This document shows positions 26,074 through 35,603 of a stretch of 64,000 nt of DNA, piece after piece. Source of the DNA: an uncultured Duncaniella sp. (GTDB taxonomy: Bacteria; Bacteroidota; Bacteroidia; Bacteroidales; Muribaculaceae); assembly GCA_910576785.1 (NCBI GenBank), contig CAJTJG010000017.1:1-64000 (forward strand). The letters run 5' to 3'. Numbering within the stretch: the stretch's first letter is position 1; each line of letters starts with the position of its first letter. The notes under the pieces are model-generated. The model did not search any database and had not been told where the DNA came from. It saw nothing but the letters and a program-made list of their open reading frames with translations. The translations under genes and the position numbers were made by a program.

Positions 26074-27533
26074 AAGCTGCGTTCGCGCCGTGAGGCATCG
26101 ATGCGCAGCAATATGAATAGCAGGAAAGTGAATCCCCACAGCGAGGAGCCGCCGTAGCTGAAGAATGGCAAGGGGATACCTATGACCGGACATAGCCCTA
26201 TGACCATGCCGATGTTGATGGACAGATGGAATATGAGATAGCTGGCCACACAGTAGGCATATACGCGTCCGAAGGGGGTGGGTTGGCGCTCGGCTATGGT
26301 GAGTATTCTGAGTATGAGCACAAGGAACATCAGCAGCACTGCGGCCGATCCTACAAATCCCTCTTCCTCGCCTATGGTGCAGTAGATGAAGTCGGTGTGT
26401 TGCTCGGGCACGTATTTCAGCTTTGTCTGGGTGCCGTTGAGAAAGCCCTTGCCCCACATGCCGCCCGATCCGATGGCAATCTTGGACTGGTTGACGTTGT
26501 AGCCCGCACCACGCAGGTCATCCTCTATGCCGAGGGCCACCTTGATGCGCATCTGCTGGTGGGGCTGGAGGATGGAGGTGAAGGCATAGTCGACGGAAAA
26601 TGTGAATATGATGGACATGACCGCGGCTCCGACGGTGATGATGAGGTTGCGTGCCTTGGTTTTGAACATCAGCAGTATACAGTAGGCTATGGATACCGCC
26701 ATTACTCCGAGGAAAAAGAACAGACCGGGGATGGTGACGCCGCACAGTTCAAGTACATAGGCTATTATGCCCGTCCCGACAAACCAGAGGAATACATTGC
26801 GTGCGCCGTCCATATGCTTGCAGTAGATGGCGAGCATGGCCACGATCAGGATCATGATCATGATGAAGACAGCTGCCTGGCCGGAGGGTATGCCGAGTAT
26901 CAGCGAGCCGGTGAACTTGACCTCCACCACAAAGAAGAGCACCGCGCAGAATGCGGCCAGCAGTATGAGTCCGCTCATACCCTCGCGGTAGAGCACGAAG
27001 AAGAGCGACAGGTATACGAGTGCCGACCCGGTCTCTTTCTGTCCGAGGATAAGCACCACCGGCAGGAAGATGATCAGGAGCGCCCGCACATAGTTCTTGC
27101 GCGAGGCATTGAGCACGAAGTTGTAGCCCGAGAACAGTTTGGCCAGACACAGTGCAGTGGCGAATTTTCCGAACTCCGCCGGTTGCAGACTCATGGGGCC
27201 TATCACGAGCCATGACCGTGACCCCTTGATGTCAGGGGCTATGAATATCGTGACAAGCAGCAGCAGGAGCAATGCTCCGTAGATTACGTAGGCGTAATTC
27301 TCATATACCCTGACGTCTATGAGCAGAATGACAAGTCCGAGCACGAGCGAGAGACCTATCCATCTGAACTGTTTGCCGGAAAATTCCGTGAAACTGAGCA
27401 TGTTTGCATGGTCGAAATCGTAGCTCGCCGCGTAGATGCTCACCATCCCTGCCGTGACGAGCAGGAGATAGAGCACCACGGTGAACCAGTCGACGTAGCG
27501 GAAGGTGGATTCTGATTTTTCGTTGTTTTGCAT
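26070..27533 (-). CDS. rodA: rod shape-determining protein RodA
   Basis: A 487-residue SEDS-family peptidoglycan glycosyltransferase with about ten transmembrane helices. Signature stretches include LQPAEFGKFATALCLAKL, GSGGMWGKGFLNGTQTKL, VPEQHTDFIYCTIGEEEGFVG and the C-terminal IGIPLPFFSYGGSSLWGF. With PBP2 it forms the core elongasome synthase that polymerises lipid II along the side wall. It is the last gene of the mreB-mreC-mreD-pbp2-rodA cluster, 8 nt behind pbp2. It is slightly long for the family owing to extended loops in the middle third. Confidence 0.96.
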   Translation of the reverse strand: MQNNEKSESTFRYVDWFTVVLYLLLVTAGMVSIYAASYDFDHANMLSFTEFSGKQFRWIGLSLVLGLVILLIDVRVYENYAYVIYGALLLLLLVTIFIAPDIKGSRSWLVIGPMSLQPAEFGKFATALCLAKLFSGYNFVLNASRKNYVRALLIIFLPVVLILGQKETGSALVYLSLFFVLYREGMSGLILLAAFCAVLFFVVEVKFTGSLILGIPSGQAAVFIMIMILIVAMLAIYCKHMDGARNVFLWFVGTGIIAYVLELCGVTIPGLFFFLGVMAVSIAYCILLMFKTKARNLIITVGAAVMSIIFTFSVDYAFTSILQPHQQMRIKVALGIEDDLRGAGYNVNQSKIAIGSGGMWGKGFLNGTQTKLKYVPEQHTDFIYCTIGEEEGFVGSAAVLLMFLVLILRILTIAERQPTPFGRVYAYCVASYLIFHLSINIGMVIGLCPVIGIPLPFFSYGGSSLWGFTFLLFILLRIDASRRERSF

Positions 27534-27541
27534 CGCGGGTG

Positions 27542-29404
27542 TCAGTGTTTCTTTGTTCCGGCAAACTGTATGGTGTTGCTGTGCAGCATGCGCTCCTCGA
27601 GGTATTTGCGGTCATCGGGGATGTAGCCACGCAGATACCTCTCCATGACCAATGCCCCGATGGGCACACCGAATGTGGCGCCGAATCCGGCATTCTCCAC
27701 GTAGACGGCCACGGCTATCTTGGGATTCTGGTACGGGGCGAAGCCCATGAAGGCGGAGTGGTCACGGCCGTGCGGGTTCTGCGCCGTACCGGTCTTGCCG
27801 CACACCTCGATGTCGGTCAGGTTCGCCACGCGGCAAGTACCGCCGGTGACTGCCATACGCATACCCTCGGCTATGTCGTTGTACCAGTGGGAGGCGATGG
27901 TGGGAGTGTTTACCTTGAGATATTCGGCGGGTACTACCGTGTCCTGTATCTCTTTTACCACATGGGGGGTGACGTAGTGACCGCGGTTGGCTATCGTGGC
28001 CGCGAGGTTGGCTATCTGGAGCGGTGTGGCGAGGATCTCACCCTGGCCGATGGCTACCGATATGATTGTGTTGGCGCTCCAGTGGCCGTCGCCGTAGGCT
28101 TTGTTGTAGAATTCCACGTTGGGGATGAATCCACGGTACTCGCCCGGAAGGTCTATGCCGAGTTTGTAGCCGTAGCCCATGGACACCATGTGTTTTTTCC
28201 AGATGTCAAACGCATTGGCCGACGATCCGTAGCGGCCTCTCTTGTCGATCATGGCCTTGAATCCCCAGCAGAAATATGCGTTGCACGAGGTCTGCAGCGC
28301 CGGTTTGAGTGGCAGCGGCGATCCGTGGCCGTGGCATCCCACCCTCAGTCCTCCGGATATGAAGCCGTGGGAGCAGGGGAACATGGTGCCGGTATTGATG
28401 ATACCCTCCTCAAGGAGTATGAGGCCCTGGGTGGGTTTGAAAGTCGATCCGGGGGGATAGGTGGCCTGGATGGCGCGGTTGAACAGCGGCTTGTCAAGAT
28501 CGCGCATCATCTTGTTGTAGTTGTTGCCGCGCTCACGGCCTATCAGCAGTGACGGGTCATATGTCGGCGCTGACACCAGACACAGTATCTCGCCGGTGGA
28601 TGGCTCGATGGCTACCACCGCACCTTTCTTGTTGACCATCAGTGACTCGGCATATTGCTGCAGCTCGATGTTGAGTGACAGCTTTATGTTCTTTCCGGCC
28701 ACGGCGTCGCGGTCAAGCGCCCCCTCCTCGTAGCGTCCCTGGATTCGTCCGAGCGCATCGCGCATGAGCACCTCCACGCCTTTTGTGCCGCGCAGGAAGT
28801 GCTCGTAGGTATGCTCTATGCCTATGTCGCCCACATAGTCGCCCGGTTTGTAGTATTCATCCTTGTCGATATCCTTCTGGTTCACCTCGCGGATGTTGCC
28901 GAGCACGTTGGCTCCGGCCTTGTAGTTGTACTCGCGCAGGATTCGTTTCTGGATATAGAATCCGGGGAAACGGTACAGTTTCTCCTGCAGGCGGCCGTAG
29001 TCCTCGGCGGTGAGGTGAGTGAGCAGACGCTGCGGCGAGTAGGATGAGTAGCCTGGGTTGCGGCGACGGTCACGCATCTCGTCGAAGCGTTTCACGAGCT
29101 CATCGCGGGTTATGCCGACGGCACGGCAGAAGTCGAGCGTGTCGAAGTCCTTGACATCGCGCGGTATCATCATCACATCGTATGCCGGCTGGTTGTATAC
29201 CACGAGGCGGCCGTCGCGGTCGTAGATTATGCCTCGTGAGGGATAGACGGCCTTCCGTAGGAATGCATTTGAGTCGGCATACTCCTTGTATTTCGAGTCG
29301 GCCACCTGGAGGTTGAAGAGGCGCAGCAGATAGATGACGGCAATGACCACTATGAATCCGCCTATCACGTATCTGCGTTTGGCAAGGTTATAGTCTTTTC
29401 TCAC
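27542..29404 (-). CDS. mrdA: penicillin-binding protein 2 (elongasome transpeptidase)
   Basis: 620 residues, with one N-terminal membrane anchor (VIGGFIVVIAVIYLLRLFNL), a PBP dimerisation domain and a transpeptidase domain. The active site is complete: serine in PPGSTFKPTQG (about residue 318), SCN in LQTSCNAYFCWG and KTG in CGKTGTAQNP. It cross-links side-wall peptidoglycan together with RodA. The start is GTG at 29404, overlapping the end of mreD by 17 bp. Confidence 0.96.
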   Translation of the reverse strand: MRKDYNLAKRRYVIGGFIVVIAVIYLLRLFNLQVADSKYKEYADSNAFLRKAVYPSRGIIYDRDGRLVVYNQPAYDVMMIPRDVKDFDTLDFCRAVGITRDELVKRFDEMRDRRRNPGYSSYSPQRLLTHLTAEDYGRLQEKLYRFPGFYIQKRILREYNYKAGANVLGNIREVNQKDIDKDEYYKPGDYVGDIGIEHTYEHFLRGTKGVEVLMRDALGRIQGRYEEGALDRDAVAGKNIKLSLNIELQQYAESLMVNKKGAVVAIEPSTGEILCLVSAPTYDPSLLIGRERGNNYNKMMRDLDKPLFNRAIQATYPPGSTFKPTQGLILLEEGIINTGTMFPCSHGFISGGLRVGCHGHGSPLPLKPALQTSCNAYFCWGFKAMIDKRGRYGSSANAFDIWKKHMVSMGYGYKLGIDLPGEYRGFIPNVEFYNKAYGDGHWSANTIISVAIGQGEILATPLQIANLAATIANRGHYVTPHVVKEIQDTVVPAEYLKVNTPTIASHWYNDIAEGMRMAVTGGTCRVANLTDIEVCGKTGTAQNPHGRDHSAFMGFAPYQNPKIAVAVYVENAGFGATFGVPIGALVMERYLRGYIPDDRKYLEERMLHSNTIQFAGTKKH

Positions 29405-29909
29405 TTCGGGGAGTCATTAGGGAGTCCACACCCACCATCAGAGCCATGGAGAGAAGTGTGCTGAAGATGATGCGGAGCAGGAGTTGGAGAGGATTGAAGA
29501 ATGTGAAAGCCTCGATTGTGAATATGAGCATGCAGTAGAGCAGGGTCATCGTGAGGAGGTATTTGAGGTAGACGGCGGTGCCGAGCGACTGCATGGATGG
29601 CTCAGGACGGGTGAGATCCTCCTCGCGCGGGACGTACAGGCGGAGCACCGGACGCCTGAGCATGGCGAGCACCGTACACGAGAGTGCGTTCATGCCATAG
29701 GTGTCGGAGAAGATGTCGACGGTCAGTCCGAGGAAGAAGCTGACGGTGAGCACCCAGTTGATGGCCAGTGTGATTGGCAGACGTATGATGACGTAGATGA
29801 ACACCATAGGCACAGCCACATTGAAGAGGTATATGTGATTGAACACAACTACTTGTGCCAGCACGAGTACGATCGAGAGGATGATGAACTGTATGGTGGT
29901 TTTGCTCAT
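29388..29909 (-). CDS. mreD: rod shape-determining protein MreD
   Basis: 173 residues with five or six hydrophobic helices and short loops, typical of MreD (TIQFIILSIVLVLAQVVVFN; SFFLGLTVDIFSDTYGMNAL). MreD stabilises MreC and PBP2/RodA in the inner membrane. It sits in the canonical position between mreC and pbp2, 22 nt behind mreC and overlapping pbp2 by 17 bp. Confidence 0.92.
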   Translation of the reverse strand: MSKTTIQFIILSIVLVLAQVVVFNHIYLFNVAVPMVFIYVIIRLPITLAINWVLTVSFFLGLTVDIFSDTYGMNALSCTVLAMLRRPVLRLYVPREEDLTRPEPSMQSLGTAVYLKYLLTMTLLYCMLIFTIEAFTFFNPLQLLLRIIFSTLLSMALMVGVDSLMTPRSEKRL

Positions 29910-29931
29910 GGGTAATGGTGTTGTGTGTCTG

Positions 29932-30786
29932 TCACTCGATGTTTTTTATCTCCGGTTCTTTTTCCACGGCGGTGAGTTCGTCCTTCATATGGTCGCGTAT
30001 CACACGCACGGTGGAGAGCGTGGAGAAGTCGGTGAAAAGTTTTACCCGGAGGGTGTAGAAGTTATCCTCGCGGTCCCTCACGCCCGACAGGATGGTGCCG
30101 ATAGGCACACCTTCGGGAAATACGGTGGAGAATCCGCTTGTCACCACAGTGTCGCCTTTCACAAATTTGGCATGCTTTGGGAGCTCTTCGAGTATTGCCT
30201 CGCCCGGGTCGCGTCCATCCCATACGAGTGATCCCACCTGGTTCTCGCCCTTGACCTTGCAGGATAGGCGCAGATAGGGGTTGAGCACGGATATGAGTCG
30301 TGCCGTATGGTCGCCCACGACATTGACTATGCCTACTATGCCGTTCTGGTCCATCACACCCATCTCGGGTTCCACGCCGTCGAGGCGGCCTTTCTGGATG
30401 GTGATATAGTTGTGGGAGTGGTTGATGGAGTTGTTTATGACGTGGGCTATGATGAAGTGGTAGCGCTGCAGGGCCGAGTCGACCGACATCGTGTCGGAGT
30501 AGATCTGCTCTCGGTAGCCGCGTATGGTCTCCTTGAGATTGTATATCTCGAGCTCGAGGTCGGAGTTGCGCCGTTGCAGGTCCTCGTTGATCTCGCGTAG
30601 GGAGAAATAGGAGGACACATTGTTGGCTGTGCCGTATATGCCTGACGATACGGTGTTGGCCGAAGTCAGGTAAACATGGTGCTGGTAGGGGTTGCCAGAG
30701 AACAGCAGCGCGCAACTTGCCGCCACATACAGGGCGAACAGAAACCAGCTGGAGTATTTGACAAAGAATTTAAGAAGCTCGCTCAC
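29932..30786 (-). CDS. mreC: rod shape-determining protein MreC
   Basis: 284 residues with an N-terminal membrane helix (SSWFLFALYVAASCALLFS), a coiled coil (INEDLQRRNSDLELEIYNLK) and the periplasmic beta-domain pair of MreC (VINNSINHSHNYITIQKG; VMDQNGIVGIVNVVGDHTAR). MreC activates PBP2 in the elongasome. The start is a GTG at 30786, matching the family N-terminus. The 134-nt gap to mreB carries a hairpin. Confidence 0.94.
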   Translation of the reverse strand: MSELLKFFVKYSSWFLFALYVAASCALLFSGNPYQHHVYLTSANTVSSGIYGTANNVSSYFSLREINEDLQRRNSDLELEIYNLKETIRGYREQIYSDTMSVDSALQRYHFIIAHVINNSINHSHNYITIQKGRLDGVEPEMGVMDQNGIVGIVNVVGDHTARLISVLNPYLRLSCKVKGENQVGSLVWDGRDPGEAILEELPKHAKFVKGDTVVTSGFSTVFPEGVPIGTILSGVRDREDNFYTLRVKLFTDFSTLSTVRVIRDHMKDELTAVEKEPEIKNIE

Positions 30787-30840
30787 GCTTGAAGCATTTC
30801 GACGTTTGGGTGTGTATAGCGGATGTATAAGGCCAAAAGT

Positions 30841-30877
30841 GACAAAAGCGACATAAGCCTGTTATGTCTCTTTTGTC
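30841..30877 (-). terminator. hairpin between mreB and mreC (GACAAAAG family)
   Basis: Arms 30841-30855 (GACAAAAGCGACATA) and 30863-30877 pair over 15 bp with one mismatch. It may attenuate transcription from mreB into mreC or stabilise the mreB 3' end. Its arm shares the core GACAAAAG-x-GACA with the hairpin at 33703-33820 and resembles the one at 43527-43600. Confidence 0.55.
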
Positions 30878-30920
30878 CTTTTGTGTCTTTACGGATTGAA
30901 TCCGGCAAGGGGTGTATGGA

Positions 30921-31940
30921 TCACCGGATGAGGAACGAGAATGTCTCGATATTCTTCAGAGCCACGCCCGTACCCTTGGCTACAGCCAGGAGGGGATCCT
31001 CGGCGATGTGGAACTGGATGCCGATCTTGTCGGTGAGGCGCTTGTCGAGGCCGCGGAGCATGGCGCCGCCGCCGGCGAGGAATATGCCGTTCATCACGAT
31101 ATCGGAGTAGAGTTCCGGCGGTGTCTCGTCAAGGGCCTGGAGCACGGCAGCCTCGATGCGCGAGATGGACTTCTCGATGCAGTGCGAGATCTCCTGATAG
31201 CTCACGGGCACCTCCATGGGGAGGGCGGTCATCTTGTTCGGGCCGTGGACGATGAAGTCCTCCGGCGGATTCTCAAGCTCTGTGAGGGCCGAACCCACGT
31301 GGATCTTGATCTGCTCGGCAGTGCGTTCGCCCACCTTGACGTTGTGTACACGGCTCATGTGCTCCATGATGTCGTCGGTGAGGTCGTCGCCGGCCACCTG
31401 TATGCTCTTGTTGGACACGATGCCTCCGAGTGATATGACGGCGATCTCGGTGGTACCGCCACCTATGTCGACGATCATGTTTCCCTGGGGGGCGAGTACA
31501 TCTATGCCGATGCCGAGGGCTGCGGCCATAGGCTCGTAGATCATATAGACGTCGCGTCCGCCGGCATGCTCGGAGGAGTCGCGCACGGCACGGATCTCAA
31601 CTTCGGTGGATCCCGAGGGGATGCCCACCACCATCTTCATGGAGGGGGAGAACCAATTGCTCTTCGAGCTGGCTTTCTTGATGAGACCGCGTATCATCAT
31701 CTCGGCGGCGTTGAAGTTGGCTATCACACCCTTGCGGAGCGGACGGATGGTCTCGATGCCATCGTTTTCCTTGCCCTGCATGAGCTTGGCCTCGCGGCCT
31801 ACGGCGATGAGTTTGCCGGTACGTTTCTCAAGGGCAACGATTGAGGGCTCGTCGATCACGATCTTGTCATTGTGGATGATGATCGTGTTGGCGGTACCGA
31901 GGTCAATCGCTATCTCCTTGGTGAATGAGAATATGCTCAT
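30921..31940 (-). CDS. mreB: rod shape-determining protein MreB
   Basis: A 339-residue actin homologue with phosphate-1 motif IDLGTANTIIIH, phosphate-2 DIGGGTTEIAVISLGGI and adenosine motif GIFLAGGGAMLRGLD. It polymerises under the cytoplasmic membrane with ATP and steers the elongasome. It is the first gene of the mre cluster; an upstream promoter box is not clear-cut. Confidence 0.98.
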   Translation of the reverse strand: MSIFSFTKEIAIDLGTANTIIIHNDKIVIDEPSIVALEKRTGKLIAVGREAKLMQGKENDGIETIRPLRKGVIANFNAAEMMIRGLIKKASSKSNWFSPSMKMVVGIPSGSTEVEIRAVRDSSEHAGGRDVYMIYEPMAAALGIGIDVLAPQGNMIVDIGGGTTEIAVISLGGIVSNKSIQVAGDDLTDDIMEHMSRVHNVKVGERTAEQIKIHVGSALTELENPPEDFIVHGPNKMTALPMEVPVSYQEISHCIEKSISRIEAAVLQALDETPPELYSDIVMNGIFLAGGGAMLRGLDKRLTDKIGIQFHIAEDPLLAVAKGTGVALKNIETFSFLIR

Positions 31941-32001
31941 TTTCTATCTAATGCTTGTTTTGAGTGGAGGAGAGTATTTTGGAGAAATGTGTTTTTTTTG
32001 A

Positions 32002-33546
32002 TCAGTGTTTGAAGTGGCGGAAACCGGTTGTCACCATGGCCATGCCGTGGGCGTTGCAGTAGTCCACGCTCTCATTGTCGCGGATAGAGCCTCCGGGATG
32101 TACCACAGCCTTTATGCCGGCGTTTCCTGCTATCTCCACGCAGTCGGGGAAGGGGAAGAAAGCGTCGGAAGCCATGACAGCGCCGTCGAGACTGAGTCCG
32201 AACGAACGTGCCTTCTCGATGGCCTGCTTGAGGGCGTCCACGCGTGAGGTCTGGCCTACGCCGCTGGCGAGGAGCATGCCGTCCTTGGCGAGGACGATGG
32301 CGTTGCTCTTGGAGTTCTTCACGATCTTGTTGGCGAAGAGAAGATCGGCTGCCTGGGCAGGGGTGACGGCGAGTTCGGTCACCTGCTTGAGGTCGTCGGT
32401 GGTCTCGATCTTGAGGTCGCGGTCCTGTACGAGTGCGCCGTTCAGGCATGAACGGAACTGACGTGTGGTCTTCAGCGGCGACTTCTGTACGAGTATGATG
32501 CGGTTCTTCTTCTGCTTGAGTATCTCGAGAGCTTCGGGAGTATATTCCGGAGCCATGATTACCTCGAAGAAGATCTTGTTGATCTCCTCGGCGGCAGCGG
32601 CGTCGACAGTGCCGTTGGTGATGAGCACACCGCCGAATGCGCTGACGGGGTCACCGGCCAGAGCGTCTTTCCATGCCTCGGCGATGGTGGGACGCGATGC
32701 CAGGCCGCAAGCGTTGTTGTGCTTGAGGATGGCGAAGGTGGGGGTGTCGAATTCGCCGATGAGGTTGACTGCGGCGTCGATGTCAAGAAGATTGTTGTAG
32801 GATATCTCCTTGCCGTGAAGTTGGGTGAACATCTCGTCAAACGCGCCGAAGAATGTACCCTTCTGATGGGGATTCTCGCCGTAACGCATGGGCTTGGCTT
32901 CATCGAAGGCTATGCGGAGTTCCTCGCATGAGGGGATGTTGGACTCCACTTCGGTGGAAGCAAAATAGTTGTAGATATCGGTGTCATAGCCCGAGGATAC
33001 CGCGAATGCCTGGCCGGCAAACCAGCGGCGCTCCTCGATGGATGACTCTGCGCCGTTGCGGCGGAGCATGTCGGCCATAGGGGCATACTGAGCCTTGGAG
33101 GCTACGATGATCACGTCCTTGTAGTTCTTGGCGGCTCCGCGTATGAGGGAGATGCCGCCTATGTCGATCTTCTCGATGATGTCGGCCTCGGGGGCGCCTG
33201 ACGCTACGGTGGCGCTGAAGGGGTAGAGGTCTACAATCACGAGGTCGATCTCGGGAATTTCGTATTTGGCTATCTGCTCGCGGTCACCCTCATTGTCGCG
33301 GCGGTTGAGGATACCGCCGAATACTTTGGGATGGAGTGTCTTTACTCTTCCGCCGAGGATGGAGGGGTATCCGGTAAGATCCTCCACAGCGGCACATTCA
33401 TATCCGAGTCCCTCAATGAAGGAACGGGTTCCGCCGGTGGAGAGGAATTTCACACCGTTTGCATTCAAAAGGGCCAGGATTTCATCGAGGCCGTCCTTGT
33501 GAAAGACCGAGATAAGAGCGGTCTTAATTCTTTTGTTGTCAGACAT
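32002..33546 (-). CDS. purH: bifunctional AICAR transformylase / IMP cyclohydrolase
   Basis: About 514 residues from the ATG at 33546; a TTG eight codons upstream lies too close to the -7 box (33575-33582). The N-terminal IMP cyclohydrolase (MGS-like) domain has STGGTRSFIEGLG and GGRVKTLHPKVFGGIL. The C-terminal AICAR formyltransferase has PMRYGENPHQKG and KHNNACGLASRP and ends in GGSIRDNESVDYCNAHGMAM. It performs the last two steps of IMP synthesis. purL lies in the same window under its own promoter. Confidence 0.97.
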   Translation of the reverse strand: MSDNKRIKTALISVFHKDGLDEILALLNANGVKFLSTGGTRSFIEGLGYECAAVEDLTGYPSILGGRVKTLHPKVFGGILNRRDNEGDREQIAKYEIPEIDLVIVDLYPFSATVASGAPEADIIEKIDIGGISLIRGAAKNYKDVIIVASKAQYAPMADMLRRNGAESSIEERRWFAGQAFAVSSGYDTDIYNYFASTEVESNIPSCEELRIAFDEAKPMRYGENPHQKGTFFGAFDEMFTQLHGKEISYNNLLDIDAAVNLIGEFDTPTFAILKHNNACGLASRPTIAEAWKDALAGDPVSAFGGVLITNGTVDAAAAEEINKIFFEVIMAPEYTPEALEILKQKKNRIILVQKSPLKTTRQFRSCLNGALVQDRDLKIETTDDLKQVTELAVTPAQAADLLFANKIVKNSKSNAIVLAKDGMLLASGVGQTSRVDALKQAIEKARSFGLSLDGAVMASDAFFPFPDCVEIAGNAGIKAVVHPGGSIRDNESVDYCNAHGMAMVTTGFRHFKH

Positions 33547-33574
33547 GCGGGTAACTATTGGATTTTTCAAAGTG

Positions 33575-33582
33575 CAAAATTA
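33575..33582 (-). promoter_or_regulatory. -7 box TAATTTTG of purH
   Basis: TAATTTTGCACT on the minus strand, 29 nt before the purH ATG at 33546. Confidence 0.6.
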
Positions 33583-33702
33583 GTGATATTTTTGCAACTA
33601 ATAAAACTCTCATCCCTAATAATGCGTAAATCTGCGAAAATATATTGCGGTTATGCAGAAAAATAACTGTGCACGGCTGAAAGAGAAGATGTGTGTCAGA
33701 AT

Positions 33703-33820
33703 ATAGAAGGACACAGAAGGACAAATAAGGGACAAAAGTGACAGAATATTAATTATCTGTGTAATAATTAATTACTTTCTGTCACTTTTGTCCCTTATTT
33801 GTCCTTCTGTGTCTTTCTAT
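33703..33820 (-). terminator. very long hairpin (44-bp arms) between the acyl-CoA dehydrogenase gene and purH
   Basis: Arms 33703-33746 and 33777-33820 are reverse complements over 44 bp with a single mismatch; the 30-nt loop is AT-only-like and itself partly palindromic (ATTAATTA). It contains the core GGGACAAAAGTGACAG. A smaller hairpin (TTGTATCT/AGATACAA) lies at 33836-33864. No gene is present in 33547-33889. It probably ends the etf operon transcript, but the arm length far exceeds what termination needs. Confidence 0.6.
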
Positions 33821-33889
33821 CAATTATGACACAACCTTGTATCTTTCTGTCAGTTAAGATACAATCTCTTGGGTCAGTTGTTAGGACTC

Positions 33890-35593
33890 TCAATCCACCT
33901 TGTAGGTGGCCACTTCTTCCGGACGGAACGATGCGATGAAGCCGCTGTGCTTGTTCACCTCAGCTTCGGCGAGGTTCACGTATACCTCGAGCGAGCGGGT
34001 GAAGGAGTCGTTGCGGTTGGCATCGAGCAGGAGGAGGTAGCTCATCACGGTGACGCCGGCCATCTCCACCAGGCGGCGGGCCATGAAGTCGGCATAGGCC
34101 TGGTCCTCAACGGCTGTCACAGCCTCAACGGCCTTGGCATATGTCTCGGTCATGGAGGCGAGACGGTCCTTGATGGACTGGAGTTCGGGACGCACCTCGG
34201 TGGCCTGATAGTCATGGATGAGGTTGAGATATGTGCCTGTGGTGACGTGGCGTATGGCTGCCACTACCTGAAGCTGGGTGGTGCCTTCGTAGATGGAGGT
34301 GATGCGTGCGTCGCGGTAGAGGCGCTCGCAGGCATAGTCCTTCATGAAGCCCGATCCGCCATGTACCTGTATGCAGTCGTAGGCGTTCTGGTTGCAGTAT
34401 TCGCTGCCCATGCCCTTGGCGAGGGGTGTGAGGGCGTCGGCCAGACGGGAGTAGTGCTTCGACTCCTTGCGCTCCTCGGGGGTGAGGGTGCGCTCCTTGG
34501 CGATGTCGTCGTAGATCTTGTAGACGTCCACGAAACGTGCGCACTCGTAGAGGAGCGAGCGTGAGGCGTCGAGCTTGGCCTTCATCACGGAGAGCATCTC
34601 GTAGACGGCGGGGAACTCGATGATGGCTTTGCCGAACTGTTTGCGGTCGCGTGCATAGGCGAGGGCCTCGCGGTAGGCGAGTTCGCTTACGCCCACGCTC
34701 TGGGCGGCGATGCCGAGGCGTGCGCCGTTCATGAGGGCCATCACATATTTGATGAGGCCCATGCGGCGGTTGCCGCAGAGCTCGGCCTTGGCGTTCTTGT
34801 AGGTGAGCTCACATGTGGGCGAACCCTTGATACCCATTTTGTTTTCGATACGGCGCACGTTGACGCCACCGTCGCGCTTGTCGTAGATGAACATCGAGAG
34901 GCCGCGGCCATCCTTGGTGCCTGCCTCGGAGCGGGCGAGCACAAGGTGGATGTCGGAGTCACCGTTGGTGATGAATCGCTTCACGCCGTTGAGACGCCAG
35001 GTGCCGTCGGGCTGCTCGGTGGCCTTGAGCATCACGCTCTGGAGGTCGGAGCCGGCATCGGGCTCGGTGAGGTCCATGGACATGGTTTCGCCCTGACACA
35101 CGCGGGTGATGAAGCGCTCCTTCTGCTCCTCGTTTGCAAACTCATAGATGGTCTCGGCACAGTCCTGCAGACCCCAGAGATTCTCGAATCCGGTGTCGGC
35201 ACGGCTCACAATGTCGGCGGCCATGATGTAGGGGGTGATGGGGAAGTTGAGGCCACCGAATCGGCGGGGCATGGCCATGCCCATGAGGCCGGCCTTGCGG
35301 CAGGCGTCGAGGTTTTCCTGTGTGGCAGGGGCGTAGGTGACACGTCCGTCGGCCACGGAGGGGCCGTCGTGGTCCACGCTTTCGGCGTTGGGGGCGATGA
35401 TGTCGCCGCAGATCTCGCCTACGATTTCGAGCACCTTGTCGTAGCTGTCCTGGGCGTCCTCGTAGTTGAGGGGCGCGTAGTCATACTTTTCGGCGTCGGT
35501 ATAGTTGCGTTCCTTCAGAGCCACGATCTTCTCCATCAGTGGATGGGTGAGATGGTGCTTCAGATCGGGATTGTCGGTATAGAAGTTAGCCAT
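33890..35593 (-). CDS. acyl-CoA dehydrogenase
   Basis: A 567-residue FAD enzyme of the acyl-CoA dehydrogenase family. FAD/substrate phrases include MSMDLTEPDAGSDLQSV and LNGVKRFITNGDSD; the catalytic glutamate is retained in TSIYEGTTQLQ. An extra C-terminal helical domain (about residues 450-567), as in the longer AidB/ACAD-C branch, follows. It oxidises an acyl-CoA and passes electrons to the ETF encoded upstream in the same operon. The chain length preferred cannot be read. The operon order is etfB-etfA-unknown-this gene, and the 44-bp hairpin follows. Confidence 0.93.
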   Translation of the reverse strand: MANFYTDNPDLKHHLTHPLMEKIVALKERNYTDAEKYDYAPLNYEDAQDSYDKVLEIVGEICGDIIAPNAESVDHDGPSVADGRVTYAPATQENLDACRKAGLMGMAMPRRFGGLNFPITPYIMAADIVSRADTGFENLWGLQDCAETIYEFANEEQKERFITRVCQGETMSMDLTEPDAGSDLQSVMLKATEQPDGTWRLNGVKRFITNGDSDIHLVLARSEAGTKDGRGLSMFIYDKRDGGVNVRRIENKMGIKGSPTCELTYKNAKAELCGNRRMGLIKYVMALMNGARLGIAAQSVGVSELAYREALAYARDRKQFGKAIIEFPAVYEMLSVMKAKLDASRSLLYECARFVDVYKIYDDIAKERTLTPEERKESKHYSRLADALTPLAKGMGSEYCNQNAYDCIQVHGGSGFMKDYACERLYRDARITSIYEGTTQLQVVAAIRHVTTGTYLNLIHDYQATEVRPELQSIKDRLASMTETYAKAVEAVTAVEDQAYADFMARRLVEMAGVTVMSYLLLLDANRNDSFTRSLEVYVNLAEAEVNKHSGFIASFRPEEVATYKVD

Positions 35594-35603
35594 TGCTTTG
35601 TTT

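Noticed and set aside
26226..27215. 329-codon frame on the plus strand opposite rodA
   Set aside because: Histidine/glutamate/tyrosine-rich shadow of a membrane-protein gene; no promoter or domain.
27539..28552. 337-codon frame opposite pbp2
   Set aside because: Shadow frame of the transpeptidase gene, no independent support.
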